Source of the DNA: Chitinophagales bacterium
GTDB lineage: Bacteria > Bacteroidota > Bacteroidia > Chitinophagales > Saprospiraceae
DNA: 64,000 nt
Assembly: GCA_017303875.1 (NCBI GenBank)
Contig: JAFLBP010000024.1
Location: forward strand, 1-64,000
Reading direction: 5' to 3'
This document shows positions 17,792 to 25,963 of the stretch, piece after piece. Within the stretch, counting starts at the first letter, position 1; each line of letters starts with the position of its first letter. The notes beneath the pieces were generated by a model. It was not told the DNA's origin and did no database searches. It saw only the letters and a program-made list of their open reading frames with translations. Made by a program: the position numbers and the translations under genes.

Positions 17792-18039
17792 TATACCCAA
17801 AAAAACCAAATGAAAACAATCTTCCTATCTTTAAGCCTCAAGATGCTGCCAGAAAATAAACTTTCCTGAATTTGCATCTTTCGGAACTTATTTGCTGTTT
17901 GATGGCATTAATACGCCGGGTATTTATTTCCGTCACTACAAAGATTAAAAAAATTTCAGTTTTTTTTCAAAATTGAAGTTCTTTTGCTGCGGAAAAAAAC
18001 ACACTGTCCAAATTCATCACGCAAAAATAAGGCAAAATC
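17792..18039. other. Gene-free leader region before the 18040 operon
   Basis: No clear gene. A 19-codon open frame from 17811 (MKTIFLSLSLKMLPENKLS) looks like the start of a signal peptide cut short by a stop and may be a gene remnant. The AT-rich part near 17945-17975 could hold the promoter of the next operon, but no TAnnTTTG element was found. Confidence 0.4.
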
Positions 18040-18495
18040 ATGGATTTTTATACCATTTTAAAGAATCTTCACTCCTACAATCGTTACGCGCTACTTTTGG
18101 TCATCACATTTGTGCTGGTTCGCTCGCTCATGGGATGGCTTGGCAAGGGCCGTTATGAAAAACTTGACAGTGCCACCGGCGGCGCTATGCTGGGTCTGGC
18201 ACACCTCCAATTGCTCCTGGGCCTGATTCTTTATTTCATCAGCCCTTACGCGATGAAAGGCAGCCTGGATCCGCTGAACCTCAACCGCGCCTGGGTGGTA
18301 TATTTCAAAATGGAACACATCACGGCCATGATTGTTGCCGTAGCCCTTATTCAGGTAGGTCGCACGGCCTCCAAACGCGCAACAGATGACGTGAGCAAGC
18401 ATAAAAAGGTTGCCATCTACACCCTCATTGCCGTTGTATTAATCGTCGGAACCCTGGCCCACAAAGGGCTGCTGCTGGGCAACGTACCCGTTTAA
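18040..18495 (+). CDS. Four-helix membrane protein, Bacteroidota cytochrome b-like type
   Basis: A 151-residue integral membrane protein with four predicted transmembrane helices (starting near ALLLVITFVLVRSL, LAHLQLLLGLILYF, ITAMIVAVALIQVG and VAIYTLIAVVLIVG). It has histidines at helix ends (LHSYNRY, LAHLQ, MEHITA, AHKG), which in this conserved Bacteroidota family has led to the label cytochrome b-like. Haem binding is not shown. It lies 7 bp upstream of hisS, so the two are cotranscribed, though no functional link is evident. Confidence 0.7.
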   Translation: MDFYTILKNLHSYNRYALLLVITFVLVRSLMGWLGKGRYEKLDSATGGAMLGLAHLQLLLGLILYFISPYAMKGSLDPLNLNRAWVVYFKMEHITAMIVAVALIQVGRTASKRATDDVSKHKKVAIYTLIAVVLIVGTLAHKGLLLGNVPV

Positions 18496-18502
18496 TTTTA
18501 CT

Positions 18503-19849
18503 ATGCAAAAACCCTCAATTCCCGAAGGTACCCGCGATTTCGGGCCTGAACAGGTGCGCAAACGCACCTATATCTTTAATACCATTCGCGCCGTTTTCGA
18601 AACGTTCGGCTTTCAACCCCTCGAAACGCCGGCGATGGAAAACCTTTCCACCCTCACCGGCAAATACGGCGATGAGGGCGATAAGCTGTTGTTTAAAATT
18701 CTGAACAACGGCGACTACCTGAAAGAAGCCGACGCCGACGCCCTTGCACAACGCGACTCCGGCCGCCTCATCAGCAGCATCGCCAAACGCGGCCTGCGCT
18801 ACGACCTGACGGTGCCCTTCGCCCGCTATGTGGTGATGAACCGCGGGCAACTCACGTTCCCGTTCAAACGCTACCAGATTCAGCCGGTTTGGCGTGCCGA
18901 CCGCCCACAACGCGGCCGTTATCGCGAATTTTTTCAGTGCGATGCCGACGTTATCGGCTCCGAAAGCCTGCTCTTTGAAGCCGAACTGACGCAGATTTAC
19001 GATACCGCCTTCGCCAGACTCAAGCTGCCGGTAGTCATCAAAATCAATAACCGAAAGGTGCTGTTCGGTATCGCAGAAGCAGCCGGTATTCCAGATCAGT
19101 TTATGGACATGACCGTGGCCATCGACAAACTCGATAAAATCGGGATCGACGGCGTGCGCAAGGAATTGCAGGAGCGTGGTATCGGGCCGGAAGCCATTGC
19201 GAGCATCGAAAAAACGCTCTCGGTTTCCGACTGGCGCGCACTGCGGCCTATTTTCAGCAACAGCCCTACCGGAACGCTTGGCCTCGACGAGCTGGAACAG
19301 GTGTTCGGGCTGCTGGAAAATACGCCCTTGCACAATGAACTGCAATTCGACGTCACGCTGGCCCGCGGCCTGAGCTATTACACCGGCTGCATTTTTGAGG
19401 TGGCGGCTAAAGACTTTCAGATGGGTAGTATCGGTGGTGGCGGCCGTTATGCCGACCTCACCGGCGTATTCGGTGTTCCCGGCCTGTCGGGCGTGGGGAT
19501 CTCCTTTGGCGCCGATCGCATTTACGATGTACTCGAAGGAAAAAACCTGTTCCCGGACGCCCTGAGCCGCGGCACGGAGTTGCTTTTTGCCACTTTTGAC
19601 GAAAAAGGCCTCAGTTTTGCTTTCAAAACGGCCGCAAGCCTGCGCGCAGCGGGTATTGCGGTGGAGGTGTATCCGGAGTCGGGCAAATTGAAAAAGCAGT
19701 TTGAATACGCCGCCAAACGCAATGTGCCTTATGTGGCCATTATTGGCGACAACGAGATCGCAAGCGGTCAGTTGGCGGTAAAAGACCAGGCGAGCGGCGA
19801 ACAGGCAACTTATACCGTAGAGGATTTGATTAAAAAACTGCGCAAGTAG
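18503..19849 (+). CDS. hisS: Histidyl-tRNA synthetase
   Basis: A 448-residue class II aminoacyl-tRNA synthetase that charges tRNA-His with histidine. Visible are the opening PEGTRDFGPEQ, motif 2 (WRADRPQRGRYREFFQCD), the histidine-specific loop GLSYYTGCIFEV, motif 3 (GVGISFGADRIYDVLE) and a C-terminal anticodon-binding domain from about 350 (YPESGKLKKQFEYA, VPYVAIIGDNE). Length and motifs are complete. It is 7 bp downstream of a membrane-protein gene and 9 bp upstream of the GT22-like gene, so the three form one operon. Confidence 0.96.
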   Translation: MQKPSIPEGTRDFGPEQVRKRTYIFNTIRAVFETFGFQPLETPAMENLSTLTGKYGDEGDKLLFKILNNGDYLKEADADALAQRDSGRLISSIAKRGLRYDLTVPFARYVVMNRGQLTFPFKRYQIQPVWRADRPQRGRYREFFQCDADVIGSESLLFEAELTQIYDTAFARLKLPVVIKINNRKVLFGIAEAAGIPDQFMDMTVAIDKLDKIGIDGVRKELQERGIGPEAIASIEKTLSVSDWRALRPIFSNSPTGTLGLDELEQVFGLLENTPLHNELQFDVTLARGLSYYTGCIFEVAAKDFQMGSIGGGGRYADLTGVFGVPGLSGVGISFGADRIYDVLEGKNLFPDALSRGTELLFATFDEKGLSFAFKTAASLRAAGIAVEVYPESGKLKKQFEYAAKRNVPYVAIIGDNEIASGQLAVKDQASGEQATYTVEDLIKKLRK

Positions 19850-19858
19850 TTTTCCAGC

Positions 19859-21301
19859 ATGCGCTTCCTGCCCTTCCTCGTTTATGCGCTTGTAGCCTGG
19901 TTTAGTCTTGGCTACCACCATCCCGACGAGCATTTCCAGATTCTGGAGCCGGCGATGGTAAAGCTGGGGCGGGCGCCTGCGAGTGACCTGGCCTGGGAGT
20001 TTGAAGCGCAGATTCGTCCGGGTTTGCAGCCTTTGATGGCTACAAAATTGATTCAGGGAGCCGAGGCTATTGGTATCCGCTCTCCTTTCAACCAAGCTTT
20101 TCTATTGCGCCTGATTATTGGCTGGGCTACGCTGTTGTTGTGGCAGCGTTACGCGGAAGTTTTTTTTAGTCGGGAAGCGGAGCGGCGCTTTTTTGGACTG
20201 CTCTTGTTGCTTTTATGGCTGGCGCCATATTTTAATGTGCGTTTTTCCTCCGAAAACGCGGCGGCGCTGGCATTTTGGGGTGGTGTTTTGTTGCTCCTGA
20301 AAGGAACTGCGGCCGGGCAAACGAACATCTGGAAGGTGTCGGCTGCCGGTTTGGTACTTGCATTATCCTTTTATTTGCGCTTTCAGATGGGCTTTGCCCT
20401 GTTGGGCTTAGGCTTTTGGTTGTTGGTGGTGGCCAAAAGCAAACGCCGCATCTGGCTTTGCCTTGTTGCCGGCGGCATGGCGGGGCTTGCGCTGGGCGCG
20501 GGCGCCGACTATTGGCTATACGGCGAATGGGTGCTGACACCGCTCAATTATTTTACTGTCAATATCCTGGAAAACAAAGCTGTAGCCTGGGGCGCCGAGC
20601 CTTGGTGGTACTATGGCAGCGCCAGTTTGCTGGAGTGGGCGCCGCCGCTAAGCCTCTTGCTGTGGGCGGCTGCGCTGACGGCCATGTACCATATGCCCAA
20701 GCGGGTGGAGTTATGGTGTTTTGTCCCTTTTTTCCTTGCACACAGCGTAGTGGCGCATAAAGAGCTGCGTTTTTTATTGCCCATGTTGTTGCCGTTGCTC
20801 TTGTTTGCCAGCAGCGGGTGGTTATCGTATTTGCCGGCACTTGTCAAAAATAAAATACTCCGCGGGTCACTGCGGGTTTTGTGGGTTTTGGCATTGGCGG
20901 TCAATTTTATTTTACTGCCCCTGCGCAGCATTTTACCGGCCAAAGACAGCGTTGCGTATTACCGGTATATTTACAAAGAAAGTCTGAATCAGTCTGCATC
21001 CTGTGCTGGCACCGATCCCATATATTTATGGGTGCCGCAGGATTTTGAATTTTACAAAATGGTGGGCCTGAAGGCCAACTTTTACCGGAGTGAGCATGTT
21101 ATAACGCAGGCTTATGATGGGGAAGGGCCGGTTCAGGTTTCGCAATGTGACTACGTACTCACGCTGCGTCCAAATCAGCCGAAATGGGCAGGAAAGCCGA
21201 CACTACGACGGGAATATTGTCTTTTGCCCGAATTTTTGCTAAAATTCAACATCAATAATTGGCAAGATCGGTCAAATATTTGGACAATATGGAAGCTGTA
21301 A
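19859..21301 (+). CDS. GT22-like membrane mannosyltransferase
   Basis: A 480-residue integral membrane protein with about nine or ten hydrophobic helices. The N-terminal SLGYHHPDEHFQILEP carries the HPDE(H/Y)FQ motif with the catalytic Asp of the Alg9/PIG-B family (GT22), whose members transfer mannose from a lipid-linked donor. Later segments such as VVAHKELRFLLPMLLPLLL also match that family (HKExRF motif). In bacteria these enzymes probably modify surface glycans or lipids; the acceptor is unknown. It follows hisS by 9 bp. Confidence 0.82.
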   Translation: MRFLPFLVYALVAWFSLGYHHPDEHFQILEPAMVKLGRAPASDLAWEFEAQIRPGLQPLMATKLIQGAEAIGIRSPFNQAFLLRLIIGWATLLLWQRYAEVFFSREAERRFFGLLLLLLWLAPYFNVRFSSENAAALAFWGGVLLLLKGTAAGQTNIWKVSAAGLVLALSFYLRFQMGFALLGLGFWLLVVAKSKRRIWLCLVAGGMAGLALGAGADYWLYGEWVLTPLNYFTVNILENKAVAWGAEPWWYYGSASLLEWAPPLSLLLWAAALTAMYHMPKRVELWCFVPFFLAHSVVAHKELRFLLPMLLPLLLFASSGWLSYLPALVKNKILRGSLRVLWVLALAVNFILLPLRSILPAKDSVAYYRYIYKESLNQSASCAGTDPIYLWVPQDFEFYKMVGLKANFYRSEHVITQAYDGEGPVQVSQCDYVLTLRPNQPKWAGKPTLRREYCLLPEFLLKFNINNWQDRSNIWTIWKL

Positions 21302-21313
21302 TGTGTACCTTTG
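21279..21313 (+). promoter_or_regulatory. Promoter of the acyl-CoA dehydrogenase gene
   Basis: TTTG at 21279-21282 and TACCTTTG at 21306-21313 fit the Bacteroidota -33/-7 pattern, with a 23-bp spacer at the long end of the range. The start codon lies 44 bp downstream. The -33 element lies inside the end of the preceding gene. Confidence 0.6.
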
Positions 21314-21357
21314 CCAGCGAATTTTCACGATTTAGTCACTAACCAAATTCAACGATA

Positions 21358-22518
21358 ATGTTCCAGCTTAGCGAAGAGCACCTGGCCGTAAGGGAAGCGG
21401 CCCGCAATTTTGCCCAAAATGAATTGAAGCCCGGCGTTATTGAGCGCGATTCCAAAATGCAATATCCTTATGAGCAGGTTCGCAAAATGGCCGAACTGGG
21501 TTTTATGGGTATGATGGTTTCGCCGGAATACGGCGGCGGTGGTATGGACTCCCTCTCCTACGTCATTGCCATGGAAGAAATCAGCAAGGTCGACAGCTCT
21601 TGCTCGGTTATTATGTCTGTGAATAACTCACTCGTCTGTTGGGGTATTGAAACCTTCGGCAACGAGGAGCAAAAGCGCAAATACCTGCCCAAACTCGCCT
21701 CCGGTGAGTGGATCGGTTCGTTTTGCCTTTCCGAGCCGGAAGCCGGTTCTGACGCCACCAGCCAGCGCACCACAGCGGTTGATATGGGCGACTACTACCT
21801 GCTCAACGGTACCAAAAACTGGATCACCAACGGTGGCACTTCCAAAGTGCACCTCGTGATCGCCCAGACGGATGTGGATAAAGGCCACCGCGGTATCAAT
21901 GTACTGATTGTTGAGACCGACTGGGAAGGCGTTACCATCGGCGCGAAAGAAGACAAACTCGGTATCCGCGCTTCCGATACACACACCATTATGTATAATG
22001 ATGTGAAAGTGCCCAAGGCCAATCGTATTGGCGAAGACGGTTTCGGGTTCAAGTTTGCGATGAAAACCCTTTCCGGCGGCCGTATTGGTATTGCAGCACA
22101 AGCCCTCGGCATTGCGGCCGGCGCTTACGAGCTGTCTGTGGCGTATTCCAAAGAGCGCGAAGCTTTTGGCAAACCCATCAGCCAGCACCAGGCCATTGCC
22201 TTCAAAATTGCCGATATGGCAACCGAAATTGAAGCCGCCCGCCTTTTGGTATACCGCGCTGCCGCGATGAAAGACCTCGGTCAGAACTACGATCAGGCCG
22301 CAGCCATGGCCAAACTCTACGCCTCAGAAGTGGCCATGCGCCACACCGTTGAGGCGGTTCAGATCCACGGCGGCTACGGCTTTGTAAAAGAATACCACGT
22401 GGAGCGCCTCATGCGCGACGCCAAAATCACGCAGATCTACGAAGGCACTTCTGAAGTACAACGCATCGTCATTTCCCGCAATGTGCTGAATGGCGAGTTG
22501 TATGTACCAATGGTTTAG
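21358..22518 (+). CDS. Acyl-CoA dehydrogenase (short-chain/butyryl type)
   Basis: A 386-residue FAD enzyme of standard length that introduces the 2,3-double bond in acyl-CoA during fatty-acid oxidation and passes electrons to ETF. Signatures are IGSFCLSEPEAGSDA (FAD and substrate), NGTKNWITNGG, ERE(A)FGKPISQHQAI, VEAVQIHGGYGFVKEYHVERLMRDAK and IYEGTSEVQR, whose Glu is the catalytic base in short- and medium-chain members. It stands alone behind its own promoter and is followed at once by a CCGCATT repeat hairpin, so it is probably monocistronic. Confidence 0.94.
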   Translation: MFQLSEEHLAVREAARNFAQNELKPGVIERDSKMQYPYEQVRKMAELGFMGMMVSPEYGGGGMDSLSYVIAMEEISKVDSSCSVIMSVNNSLVCWGIETFGNEEQKRKYLPKLASGEWIGSFCLSEPEAGSDATSQRTTAVDMGDYYLLNGTKNWITNGGTSKVHLVIAQTDVDKGHRGINVLIVETDWEGVTIGAKEDKLGIRASDTHTIMYNDVKVPKANRIGEDGFGFKFAMKTLSGGRIGIAAQALGIAAGAYELSVAYSKEREAFGKPISQHQAIAFKIADMATEIEAARLLVYRAAAMKDLGQNYDQAAAMAKLYASEVAMRHTVEAVQIHGGYGFVKEYHVERLMRDAKITQIYEGTSEVQRIVISRNVLNGELYVPMV

Positions 22519-22671
22519 TGAGTGCGGAGTGCTTCAAATGCGGAGTGGGGAATGCGGAATGCGGAATGAATTTTTAATGTTGAATTTTTGATTTTTGCTG
22601 CGCAAAATAATTTTTTCCGCATTCCGCATTCCGCATTCCGCATTCCGCATTCCGCATTCCGCATTCCGCAC
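22519..22671. repeat. Inverted GCGGAAT / CCGCATT heptamer array
   Basis: The right arm, from 22617, is seven exact CCGCATT heptamers followed by CCGCAC. The left arm (about 22519-22568) carries the complementary TGCGGAA/TGCGGAG words in a less regular run. A central AT-rich spacer of about 48 bp separates them. The left arm begins directly after the stop codon of the acyl-CoA dehydrogenase. Slippage during replication would be expected in such a tract. Confidence 0.95.
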
Positions 22672-22716
22672 TAATTTTCCCATCTCGCCGTTAATATTCC
22701 AAAAACTGGTGTAACC

Positions 22717-24759
22717 ATGCGCATTTTACTTTTACTCCCCCTGATACTGTCCCTTACTGTCGCAACGGCATTTGCACAAAGTAAATCCCGTGAGCGGGAG
22801 CGCGAAAAAGATGATCCGCGTTTTCCCATTCGCCTGAAAAATGCAGCGGCGGTAAATACCAATTTCAACGACTACGCTCCCGCGTATTACGAACACGGGA
22901 TGGTGTTTCCGAGCAACCGCGACAGCCGCGGGATGCGCAATCCGAAAAATAACCAGCCTTATTACAAGCTCTATTTCTCCATTTTCGATCCCAACGGCGA
23001 CGCCACCCCGGAATCGGCATTTTTGCTCGATATCGCCTTTGCCTTGAACGATGGCCCGCTTACGTTTTCCAGAGACTGGAAAACGGTATATTTTACTAGA
23101 AATAACAATAAAAAAGGCGTTCAAAAGGCCGGCTCCGATGGCAATATCAATACCCAGATTTATGTCGCACAAAAAGGCCGCGACGGCTGGGAACTCATCG
23201 GCGATATGCCTTTCAACAATCCCGATTATTCGTTCAGCTACCCCAGCCTGAGCGCCGACGGCAAACGCCTGTTTTTTTCTTCTAATATGCCAGGTGGCAT
23301 GGGCGGCATGGACATCTGGATGGTGGAGCGGCAGCCCGACCGCACCTGGTCGGCCCCCGTCAACCTCGGCCCAACGGTAAACACACCCGGCCAGGAAGTT
23401 GCACCTTTTATCAGCCTTTCCGGCTCTCTGTTTTTTTCGTCGAATGGCCGCAGCATCAACTATGGCGGTATGGATTTGTATTTTATCAAGGAGCCTTTCA
23501 ATCCGGATATTGAAACCTACAACCTCGGCCTGCCTTTTAATACAGCCAACGATGATATTTCCCTGATTATCAGCGATGACGGACGTTCCGGCTATTTCGG
23601 CAGCAACCGCCCCGGTGGTTTTATCAATGAAAAAAATGAGGTCAATTTCGATATTTATAAATTTGAAGCTGATCGCGGTATTCAGGGTATTGGCAAACCA
23701 CAATCCAGCCGCGCCCTCATTGCGGTAACCGATTCCAAAACCGGCGAAGCCATACAAGGAGCATCCATACACGTGTTGGAACTGACAGAAGATGGCTTTG
23801 TCAACAGCAAATCCGATTTTTATAAAATTGACCTGCTGCCCCAGCAAGACCGCAAAAATGCCCTGAACCTGCAATTGGTGAACAAAAGCGCCGAAGACCT
23901 CGGCGAGCCCGAACTGCGCACCAACGCCGAAGGCAAGGCCATTACCGATTTTGTGCGCTTTAAAAGTTATATGCTCATCATCAGTTATGATGGGTATTAC
24001 AGCCAAAACAAGACCTTTTACAATGAGGTAGAAGGCCTTCAGAATATGAATTTTCAAATGGACGTCAAACCTCTTTGCCTGCGCGCCGGCGGTTTCGTCC
24101 TGACCAAAGAGTTCGGCTCACGGATTGCCAACGCACAGATCAAATTTGTGCATAAAGAATCCGGTTATCCGGAAACGGTGCGCTCCAACCTGAATGGGGA
24201 ATTCGACGCCTGCCTGCCTTATGAAGGCGATTATGTGGTCTATGTAGAACGCGATGGTTTCAAACCGTATAATTATCGTGTGAGTGCAAAAGTTGGCGTT
24301 CGTGCGATGGAAGAAGTGCGTCTGGATACGGAAAAGGGCGCCGCTTCCATGGAAGAAGTGCTGCCGCTTTCCAACGGCATTGCTGAAGGCTCCGTGCTGG
24401 TGATGGATAAAATTTACTACGAATACAACAAAGCAACGCTTAATTACAGCGCCATTCAGAATATTGAGGGTTTGCTGAAAATTATGCGCGGCTACCCCGA
24501 CATGGAGGTTGACTTAGTGGTACACGCCGACCCGCGTGGCGAGGCATCGCTCAATCAAGCCCTGACCGACGAACGCGCAGTGAATATGAAAAAATATATG
24601 GTGTTCCGCGGTATTTCGGAAAGCAAAATCAATGCATTCGGGATGGGTGAGCGCGAGCCGCTGAACCGTTGCGGCGACGGCATGGATTGTCCGGAAGAGG
24701 AATTCCGCAAAAACAGCCGTATCGAGGTGCGTATTCGCAAGCTCGGTCCACGCCCTTGA
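22717..24759 (+). CDS. OmpA-family outer-membrane protein with PD40 propeller repeats
   Basis: A 680-residue exported protein (signal peptide, cleavage near AFAQ). Residues about 45-320 hold PD40/TolB-like propeller blades, visible as repeated segments such as SYPSLSADGKRLFFSSNMPGG, VAPFISLSGSLFFSSNG and SLIISDDGRSGYFGSNRPGG. Two carboxypeptidase-regulatory-like segments follow (VTDSKTGEAIQGASIHV and LTKEFGSRIANAQIKF). An OmpA peptidoglycan-binding domain occupies about 555-680 (DLVVHADPRGEASLNQAL, DERAVNMKKYM). The layout is like PorE, the T9SS-associated protein of Bacteroidota, but lacks its N-terminal TPRs. The role is probably tethering a periplasmic assembly to the cell wall. Confidence 0.82.
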   Translation: MRILLLLPLILSLTVATAFAQSKSREREREKDDPRFPIRLKNAAAVNTNFNDYAPAYYEHGMVFPSNRDSRGMRNPKNNQPYYKLYFSIFDPNGDATPESAFLLDIAFALNDGPLTFSRDWKTVYFTRNNNKKGVQKAGSDGNINTQIYVAQKGRDGWELIGDMPFNNPDYSFSYPSLSADGKRLFFSSNMPGGMGGMDIWMVERQPDRTWSAPVNLGPTVNTPGQEVAPFISLSGSLFFSSNGRSINYGGMDLYFIKEPFNPDIETYNLGLPFNTANDDISLIISDDGRSGYFGSNRPGGFINEKNEVNFDIYKFEADRGIQGIGKPQSSRALIAVTDSKTGEAIQGASIHVLELTEDGFVNSKSDFYKIDLLPQQDRKNALNLQLVNKSAEDLGEPELRTNAEGKAITDFVRFKSYMLIISYDGYYSQNKTFYNEVEGLQNMNFQMDVKPLCLRAGGFVLTKEFGSRIANAQIKFVHKESGYPETVRSNLNGEFDACLPYEGDYVVYVERDGFKPYNYRVSAKVGVRAMEEVRLDTEKGAASMEEVLPLSNGIAEGSVLVMDKIYYEYNKATLNYSAIQNIEGLLKIMRGYPDMEVDLVVHADPRGEASLNQALTDERAVNMKKYMVFRGISESKINAFGMGEREPLNRCGDGMDCPEEEFRKNSRIEVRIRKLGPRP

Positions 24760-24787
24760 TGTTTTATTCGTCCAAATCCAGCCGTAC

Positions 24788-25372
24788 ATGAACGACTTAG
24801 AAACGCTGACGCGACTTATACGGGAGCGCCGCTCCATTTTTCCCAAAACCTACCTCAGCGATGCCCCGATCGAACGCGCAGCAATTGAACTGGTACTGGA
24901 AAATGCCCGTTGGGCGCCAACGCACAAGCTGACCGAACCATGGCGTTTTCGCGTGTTTCACAGCGAGGAAAGCCGGAAGCGATTGAGCGATTTTTTAGCC
25001 GACTACTACCGGGATAATACCCCTGCGGAATTGTTTTCCGAAGAAAAAATGCAAAAAGCGCAGGAGAATCCGCTGCGTGCCGGGGCAGTAATCGCCTTGA
25101 TCCTGCATCCTGAACCAATCGCCAAATTGCCGGAATTTGAAGAAATAGCCTCCTTAGCCATGGCTGTGCAAAATATGTGGCTGACCTGTCATGCCATGGG
25201 TATCGGTGCGTACTGGAGTTCGCCGCCTTCGGTGTTGAGCGCAGCCGCGCGTCCGGTCTTGCAGGTTGAGGAGGGAGAGCGCTGTCTGGGGGTATTTTAC
25301 ATGGGGCGACACGAAATGCCCGTTTTGCCGGGCAAGCGCGGCCCGGTGGAAGAAAAAACGCTGTGGATGTAG
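24788..25372 (+). CDS. Nitroreductase-family protein
   Basis: A 194-residue FMN-dependent oxidoreductase-like protein, similar in layout to the small YdjA type. It opens LIRERRSIFPKTY, contains ARWAPTHKLTEPWRFRVF (the FMN-contact region) and the conserved helix SLAMAVQNMWLTCHAMGIGAYWSSPP, and ends with CLGVFYMGRHE. The substrate is unknown; family members reduce nitro compounds or quinones with NAD(P)H. It follows the OmpA gene by 28 bp and ends before a strong terminator, so the two are probably one transcript. Confidence 0.88.
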   Translation: MNDLETLTRLIRERRSIFPKTYLSDAPIERAAIELVLENARWAPTHKLTEPWRFRVFHSEESRKRLSDFLADYYRDNTPAELFSEEKMQKAQENPLRAGAVIALILHPEPIAKLPEFEEIASLAMAVQNMWLTCHAMGIGAYWSSPPSVLSAAARPVLQVEEGERCLGVFYMGRHEMPVLPGKRGPVEEKTLWM

Positions 25373-25427
25373 GCGTTTTGAGTAAAAAAGCTGCTTATTG
25401 GCAATTGCCGAACATGCTCTTAAACCT

Positions 25428-25478
25428 GAGTGCACCCGAATTTTGGATCATACCAAAATTCGGGTGCACTCTTTTTTT
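25428..25478 (+). terminator. Strong Rho-independent terminator
   Basis: A perfect 19-bp stem, GAGTGCACCCGAATTTTGG (25428-25446) against its complement (25453-25471), has a 6-nt loop and is followed by seven T. It ends the OmpA/nitroreductase transcript and insulates the BlaI promoter. The stem is unusually long and perfect for a simple terminator. Confidence 0.95.
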
Positions 25479-25503
25479 TATAAAATAACTAATTTTTCGT
25501 TTT

Positions 25504-25548
25504 TTAACTAAAATAAAGTTGTGTAACTAAAATTTAGTTATATCTTTG
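25504..25548 (+). promoter_or_regulatory. Promoter with palindromic BlaI-type operators
   Basis: TTG (25519-25521), a 19-bp spacer and TATCTTTG (25541-25548) form a good Bacteroidota promoter. The spacer contains the perfect palindrome TAACTAAA-A-TTTAGTTA (25524-25540). An imperfect second copy (TAACTAAAATAAAGTT) lies 20 bp upstream, covering the -33 element. Two such sites on one promoter fit autorepression by the BlaI-type protein encoded next. That assignment rests on family knowledge and position. Confidence 0.75.
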
Positions 25549-25571
25549 TGGGGTCATTATTCAAAATAATT

Positions 25572-25952
25572 ATGAAACGACTGACCCATAAAGAAGAAGA
25601 AGTGATGTCCATTCTCTGGCGATTGGAAAAAGCATTCGTCAACGACATCCTGGAGCAGATGGAGGCGCCACAGCCGCCTTATAACACTGTTTCATCCATC
25701 GTTCGCAAATTGGTTGCTGAAGGGCATATCGGTTTTACGGCTTTTGGTAAAACGCATCAGTATTATCCCATTCTCAAACAGGAAGATTATCGCAAAGGAG
25801 CGTTGCAGCGCTTTGTGGATAATTATTTCAGCGGCTCGCCGGCTGCTTTGCTTTCCTACTTTGTAAAAGAGGAAAATATTGACCCTCAAACCCTTGATCA
25901 GTTGTTGAAAGATATACAGCAGCGCGATGAGGAACAGCAGTCCACCAAATAA
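25572..25952 (+). CDS. BlaI/MecI-family transcriptional repressor
   Basis: A 126-residue winged-helix repressor of standard length. LTHKEEEVMSILWRLEKAFVNDIL is the helix-turn-helix start, YNTVSSIVRKLVAEGHIGFTAFGKTHQYYPI the recognition helix and wing, and the C-terminal part (LQRFVDNYFSGSPAALLSYFV) the dimer domain. In the family the repressor is cut, directly or indirectly, by its BlaR1-type M56 protease, which frees the promoter. Here that protease follows 11 bp downstream. The ATG at 25572 matches the family start. Palindromic operators lie just upstream. Confidence 0.95.
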   Translation: MKRLTHKEEEVMSILWRLEKAFVNDILEQMEAPQPPYNTVSSIVRKLVAEGHIGFTAFGKTHQYYPILKQEDYRKGALQRFVDNYFSGSPAALLSYFVKEENIDPQTLDQLLKDIQQRDEEQQSTK

Positions 25953-25963
25953 AACAAACTCCC

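Noticed and set aside
18515..20095. A 526-codon open frame on the minus strand
   Set aside because: It lies antisense to hisS, which has complete family motifs; the composition (low-complexity, no domain) is what GC-rich codon use produces on the opposite strand.
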